Assembly: GCA_038229415.1 (NCBI GenBank)
Contig: JBBROM010000016.1
Span: forward strand, 22,106 to 86,105
Direction of reading: 5' to 3'
Source of the DNA: JANXUR01 sp038229415
GTDB taxonomy: Bacteria; Acidobacteriota; Terriglobia; Terriglobales; Acidobacteriaceae
DNA: 64,000 nt
In this document: in pieces, positions 61,869 to 64,000 of the stretch
Layout: every line of letters begins with the position of its first letter
Position numbering within the stretch: the first letter of the stretch is position 1
The notes under the pieces: model-generated
What the model was told of the DNA's origin: nothing
Databases searched by the model: none
What the model saw: only the letters and a program-made list of their open reading frames with translations
Position numbers and translations under genes: made by a program

Positions 61869-63371
61869 TTAGGGCGTAATAACGACTCTGCGCTGCGCTT
61901 CGGGTATGCGCGCCATCACGACTGTTCCATGTGCACCGGAAGTAACTTCCAAGACGCCATTAAGCTGCAGCAGCCTCTCGCGCATTCCGCGGAACCCAAC
62001 CCCCATCCGTCCTAATGAGGTAAGTTCTTGAAGCTTCTCCGGTGGGACGCCCTTACCCTCATCTCGAATCTCCAAGATCACAGCGTCCTGCTCCTCGCTG
62101 AGTCGTATCAATGCAGTCTCGCTGCCTGAATGGCGGTGAATGTTAGTGAGCCCCTCCTGCACGATGCGGAAGATAGCCAGCTCGGCTGCTTCCGAGAGCC
62201 TGGGTAGGTTGTCGGGAGTATCCATCTGAACAGCAATTTGGCTGCGTTCCGAGAATCCCTCAACATACCAGGAGAGAGCAGAAGCGAGGCCAGCTTCCTC
62301 CAGCAGAGGGGGATGCAACAGGTGAGACAAGGTTCGTACCTCGCGTGAAACCTGTTGTACCAGCCCTGCATTCTCCGTAACCAACTTTGCCGTCTCGGGA
62401 TTGAGCTTCCCTGCTTCGCGGTTCACTGTGGCAATGTTTATGCTGAGTACGGTTAGCAACTGTCCAACGCTGTCGTGCAATTCACGCGCGATCTTTCGGC
62501 GTTCGTCGTCCTGCACGCGCATCAGGTGCCCGGCGAGCTCGCGCAATCCATCGTTCGCGATTTTAAGTTCAGCGGTACGAGCCTGCACCAGCTTTTCGGC
62601 CTCTTTGCTGGCTGAAGCTAACTGCTCCATCGCCTGCTTTAGTTTGTCAATATTAGTGTTAGTGCCAAACCACCGAACCACTTTGCCGGAACGGTCGCGC
62701 ACCGGCCGCATGCGGCTCAGAAACCAGTGATACTGCCCATCGACACCCCGCAGCGGAAACTCTGCTTCCATCTCTTCGCCGGTTTGCATAGCGCGTCTCC
62801 AGCGTTGCAATGTCGTGGGCAGATAATCCGGGTGGTGAAAGGTCGTCCAGTCAATTGTGCCTATCTGCTCGGGCGTGGTGCCCATATATTCGTGCCAACG
62901 TTCGTTGTACCAAAAACGATAGCCGTCTGGATGCGCCATCCAGCACAGTTCCGGGATGGAATTTGCCAGATCACGGAACTGCTCCTCACTGCGCCTGAGT
63001 TCTTCTTCCGCAGCCAGACGCTTAGCAGTGGATCGCCGCTTTGTTTCCCCGAGCGCCACAATGAGAGTTGCAAAAAGCGCAAAGGTGAACATGCCCAGCA
63101 GTTGTTGAGGGCTAAGAGTCACGAACGAATATGTCGGCGGCAAAAGAAAATACCACGCTCCCAGCAATCCAGTGATGATGGCAAGAATGGAGGGTCCGAG
63201 TCCACAGAACCAGGCGCTGATGACGACCGCAATCCACATGGTGTGGTATGGGTTTTCGTCCCCGTACAGAGGATGCAGCGCTGCTCTAACAGTCAAGGCG
63301 ACGGCGACAGAAAATAATGCCAAGCCGTACCTGCCGACAGCTGACTCCAGGTATTCGCGGTGGTTGTTCAC
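61869..63371 (-). CDS. NarL-type membrane sensor histidine kinase (DUF4118-PAS-HisKA_3-HATPase)
   Basis: 500 residues from GTG 63371, chosen for AAGGAAAGGGAAATTAG upstream; a TTG 32 codons earlier has none. A DUF4118-like four-helix membrane domain (TMWIAVVISAWFCGLGPSILAIITG, LLPPTYSF) is followed by a PAS domain (ANSIPELCWMAHPDGYRFWYNERWHEYMG), a coiled coil, HisKA_3 with His299 in RKIARELHDSVGQ, and HATPase (IVQEGLTNIHRH, DEGKGVP, GVGFRGMRER). Should phosphorylate a LuxR/NarL-type regulator, none of which is in the window. The stimulus is unknown; PAS could sense redox or small ligands. Confidence 0.92.
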   Translation of the reverse strand: MNNHREYLESAVGRYGLALFSVAVALTVRAALHPLYGDENPYHTMWIAVVISAWFCGLGPSILAIITGLLGAWYFLLPPTYSFVTLSPQQLLGMFTFALFATLIVALGETKRRSTAKRLAAEEELRRSEEQFRDLANSIPELCWMAHPDGYRFWYNERWHEYMGTTPEQIGTIDWTTFHHPDYLPTTLQRWRRAMQTGEEMEAEFPLRGVDGQYHWFLSRMRPVRDRSGKVVRWFGTNTNIDKLKQAMEQLASASKEAEKLVQARTAELKIANDGLRELAGHLMRVQDDERRKIARELHDSVGQLLTVLSINIATVNREAGKLNPETAKLVTENAGLVQQVSREVRTLSHLLHPPLLEEAGLASALSWYVEGFSERSQIAVQMDTPDNLPRLSEAAELAIFRIVQEGLTNIHRHSGSETALIRLSEEQDAVILEIRDEGKGVPPEKLQELTSLGRMGVGFRGMRERLLQLNGVLEVTSGAHGTVVMARIPEAQRRVVITP

Positions 63372-63555
63372 TTCTAATTTCCCTTTCCTTAAAATGGGTC
63401 GGGCCTCAGGATCTAGGCCAGATTTAGAAATGAATTGACTAGGGGCAAGTGCGAGAATACTACGCAACAGCAGATTTTAGTGCAAGCAGAATTTCCCGAT
63501 CAGGGCACGATGCCAGTTCCACGCTCGGAGGGCGATGGGCTAAGAAGCAGTTCGT

Positions 63556-64000
63556 TTAGGTGCGACCGAGCACTTTGGTGACTGGCGGCGGGGTGCCTTC
63601 TCTTCCAGCTCCGGTTTGCGTATCTGCTTCCCCGCCGCTTTCATTGCGGATCCGCTCGTAATGCTCGGCCAGCTTATCCATTTCCTCATCCGAGCCCTTC
63701 TCCACGCGAATCAGCCGATTCTCGGCGTTGTGCATGGCACGAATCAGCTCATCCAGCTTCAAATGGAGTGCTTTAGCATCCCGGTTTTGGGTGTTCTGAA
63801 TCAGGAATACAACGAGAAATGTCAGTACGCTGGTGCTCGTGTTGATCACAAGCTGCCAAGTGTCGGAGTAGTTAAACCTCGGCCCCAACAAGGCCCATAC
63901 GACGACCGTTCCCGTAGCGAAGAGGAAAGCGGCAGGCGAACCGACGACGACCGATGACTTGCCCGCCAACTGGCTAAACCAACTGGAAGCGCTCTTTTGA
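63556..64000 (-). CDS. low-affinity iron permease-like membrane protein (5' end outside window)
   Basis: The frame is open to the window edge, so the start is missing. Visible: SASSWFSQLAGKSS, a first helix (PAAFLFATGTVVVWALLGPRF), then WQLVINTSTSVLTFLVVFLIQNTQNRDAKALHLKLDELIRA, the family signature, and a hydrophilic tail. Family members are short, about 130-170 residues, and named for iron transport from weak evidence. TTG 63969 is an unlikely start. Confidence 0.85.
   Translation of the reverse strand, partial: QKSASSWFSQLAGKSSVVVGSPAAFLFATGTVVVWALLGPRFNYSDTWQLVINTSTSVLTFLVVFLIQNTQNRDAKALHLKLDELIRAMHNAENRLIRVEKGSDEEMDKLAEHYERIRNESGGEADTQTGAGREGTPPPVTKVLGRT

Overview
The window looks like a chromosomal segment of a soil-type Acidobacteriota, probably Terriglobales. 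This is inferred from the family mix: a GC-rich genome, DUF5916 and HAF-repeat secreted proteins, very large FG-GAP and BNR proteins sharing a C-terminal two-helix plus Cys-Gly tail, CadC-like TPR regulators, and many palindromic intergenic elements. No rRNA, tRNA or CRISPR array was found.

Layout. 1-15.1 kb is housekeeping and small accessory genes: aconitase, an EF-G-like GTPase whose G3 motif lacks the catalytic His, a small gene with an in-frame TGA, two tiny membrane proteins (one only 51 codons), an M48 protease, an AbrB/VapC toxin-antitoxin pair, ruvB and ruvA separated by a DUF5916 protein, and an M19 dipeptidase. 15.7-30.5 kb is a hybrid NRPS-PKS locus. A C-A-PCP NRPS and a KS-AT-KR-ACP PKS overlap by 4 nt and sit behind an ABC exporter. 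Around them are a free ACP, a SAM methyltransferase, a sulfotransferase and the two alpha/beta hydrolases typical of exosortase-A loci. The likely logic is loading on the ACP, one amino-acid module, one reduced malonyl extension, tailoring, then export. No thioesterase domain, exosortase or PPTase is present. 30.5-42.8 kb holds a TPR regulator and three secreted or surface proteins.

42.9-48.8 kb is the most unusual locus: a four-gene operon of an ECF sigma factor, a 1190-residue protein joining two anti-sigma-like zinc fingers, one membrane helix, a TPR-like region and a CHAT caspase-like domain, and two paralogous proteins of unknown family in lower-GC DNA. 49.0-51.1 kb is one secreted-protein gene broken by three frameshifts. 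51.7-59.3 kb is a transglutaminase / permuted ATP-grasp-alpha-E / transglutaminase-DUF2126 set; one of its transglutaminases lacks the catalytic His. 59.5-61.3 kb is a gene graveyard (histidine kinase and GAF-GGDEF remnants) among copies of a dispersed repeat. The window ends with a small hydrophilic protein, a NarL-type sensor kinase and a truncated iron-permease-like gene.

Five same-strand copies of an about 90-130 bp repeat (near 15.1, 38.6, 51.4, 59.6 and 60.4 kb) and four palindromes sharing a GGGTGCCCCA-like head with different self-complementary arms lie between genes. All functional calls rest on motif reading by eye; no database search was run.
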